From Aquila chrysaetos chrysaetos (Eukaryota > Chordata > Aves > Accipitriformes > Accipitridae): a stretch of 64,000 bases of DNA. The DNA lies in assembly GCF_900496995.4 (NCBI RefSeq), contig NC_044006.1, forward strand, positions 45,364,120 to 45,428,119, written 5' to 3'. The notes beneath the pieces were generated by a model, which was given only the letters and a program-made list of their open reading frames with translations, did not search any database and was not told where the DNA came from. Positions 63,216-64,000 of the stretch are shown one piece after another (position 1 is the stretch's first letter; every line of letters starts with the position of its first letter). The position numbers were made by a program, and so were the translations under genes.

Positions 63216-64000
63216 TAAGGCCATATCGTATGTGAAGCTGAGAAAACAAGTTGACATACACAGCAAAAAAAACCCCCAAACCCTCAACTATATTCATCAT
63301 CATAAATGCCATTTTAAGCACCAAGATTATTGCTTCTTGGCAGATGAAAACATTACTGTGAAAAACACAGGGCATGAGAACAAAACCCAATAGCTACTAT
63401 ATGTTATTCACCTATGCGCACATTCTTACGCAGTGGTATCTTGACATGCACTTTCTTGCCTTTCCCATCCAGGAAAAGCGTACACCACTACAATTTACCT
63501 TGGAGTAAGTGACGCATTGCAAGACAATGCCTCATTCAGCCCATAGTATCTTTTCCAAACGCCATTCATAATCTTAAATCCCACTGCCTAGCACCTTCCT
63601 CTAAGAGGCAGTACTCTGAATAAGGAATAGCAGGTTGTGTTTCACTATCATTACGGTCAGCAGACTGACAGAGTTACCCCCAGGGCCAGCAAAGATTTTC
63701 TGACCTTGTGAAGACAAGTTTGCAGCATTCACTTGGAAAGTATACATGCACCAACTCTAATTCCTGATCTCTGCATTTTACTGTAGATAGTACTAATTTA
63801 AACTATTAGTCAGAGTCATACGTCTATTTTTCAATATTAATAAAACTCAGTACAACATACTGACATCATGTCTCAGTTTCGCACTCTCGACTTTGAAAAA
63901 ATGTGATGTGTTCTGGAGAGCCAGTACAGTAAGTGTCCTAAAGATTTAGGGACAAGAAACATCATATACATGCAATGTACTATTAATTTCTGAGAATGCC
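63216..64000. other. Non-coding, nothing recognised
   Basis: Ordinary AT-rich sequence up to the window edge. No open frame above chance, no repeat family and no structural motif was seen. Confidence 0.5.

Overview
This window looks like vertebrate, almost certainly bird, nuclear DNA. I see no complete protein-coding gene, rRNA, tRNA, CRISPR array or bacterial-type operon. The case for a bird is that the recognisable interspersed repeats are mostly CR1 LINEs, the dominant avian retrotransposon, at several ages. There is also one long terminal repeat (LTR) of an endogenous retrovirus whose sequence I recognise from many neoavian genomes, and a thin background of very old MIR/CORE-SINE-like and palindromic amniote repeats. 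The base composition is AT-rich with strong CpG depletion. The short open frames (60 to 142 codons) occur on both strands, overlap each other, have no codon-usage signature or family match that I can see, and look like chance frames. The window is therefore intergenic or lies within a very long intron.

Layout. 1-7323 is non-coding with low-complexity tracts and an 11-bp perfect hairpin. 7324-7909 is a solo LTR on the minus strand with TG/CA ends, a TATA box and an imperfect target-site duplication. 7910-11339 is non-coding and holds a 12-bp perfect hairpin. 11340-12290 is an ancient CR1-type LINE. 14690-15022 is a second, younger CR1 piece that has lost its 3' end, and 21842-21925 is a CR1 3' tail. 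23857-24003 looks like the 3' half of a MIR-type SINE. 24889-24926 is a 38-bp strictly alternating purine-pyrimidine tract, and 28644-28682 is a long G-run. 35485-37012 is the best-preserved CR1: it keeps an endonuclease/linker reading-frame remnant with stops and a frameshift, and an internal deletion removes most of the reverse transcriptase. 47185-47450 looks like an old tRNA-derived SINE. 51654-51985 is an antisense CR1 and 63085-63215 another MIR-like SINE. GC/CpG-richer islands stand out near 16.4-16.9, 23.0-23.5, 42.9-43.3, 46.5-46.8, 54.1-54.9 and 61.4-61.7 kb. The CpG clusters near 46.5 and 54.1 kb are the most likely places for a promoter, a regulatory element or an undescribed LTR.

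Nothing here works together as a gene system. What the window records is layered retrotransposition (ancient CR1 and SINEs, younger CR1, then the LTR) in a gene-poor region, with several stretches rich in homeodomain/POU-like AT motifs that could be conserved non-coding elements. I found no convincing novel biological system. The findings below are structural or regulatory candidates of modest strength.
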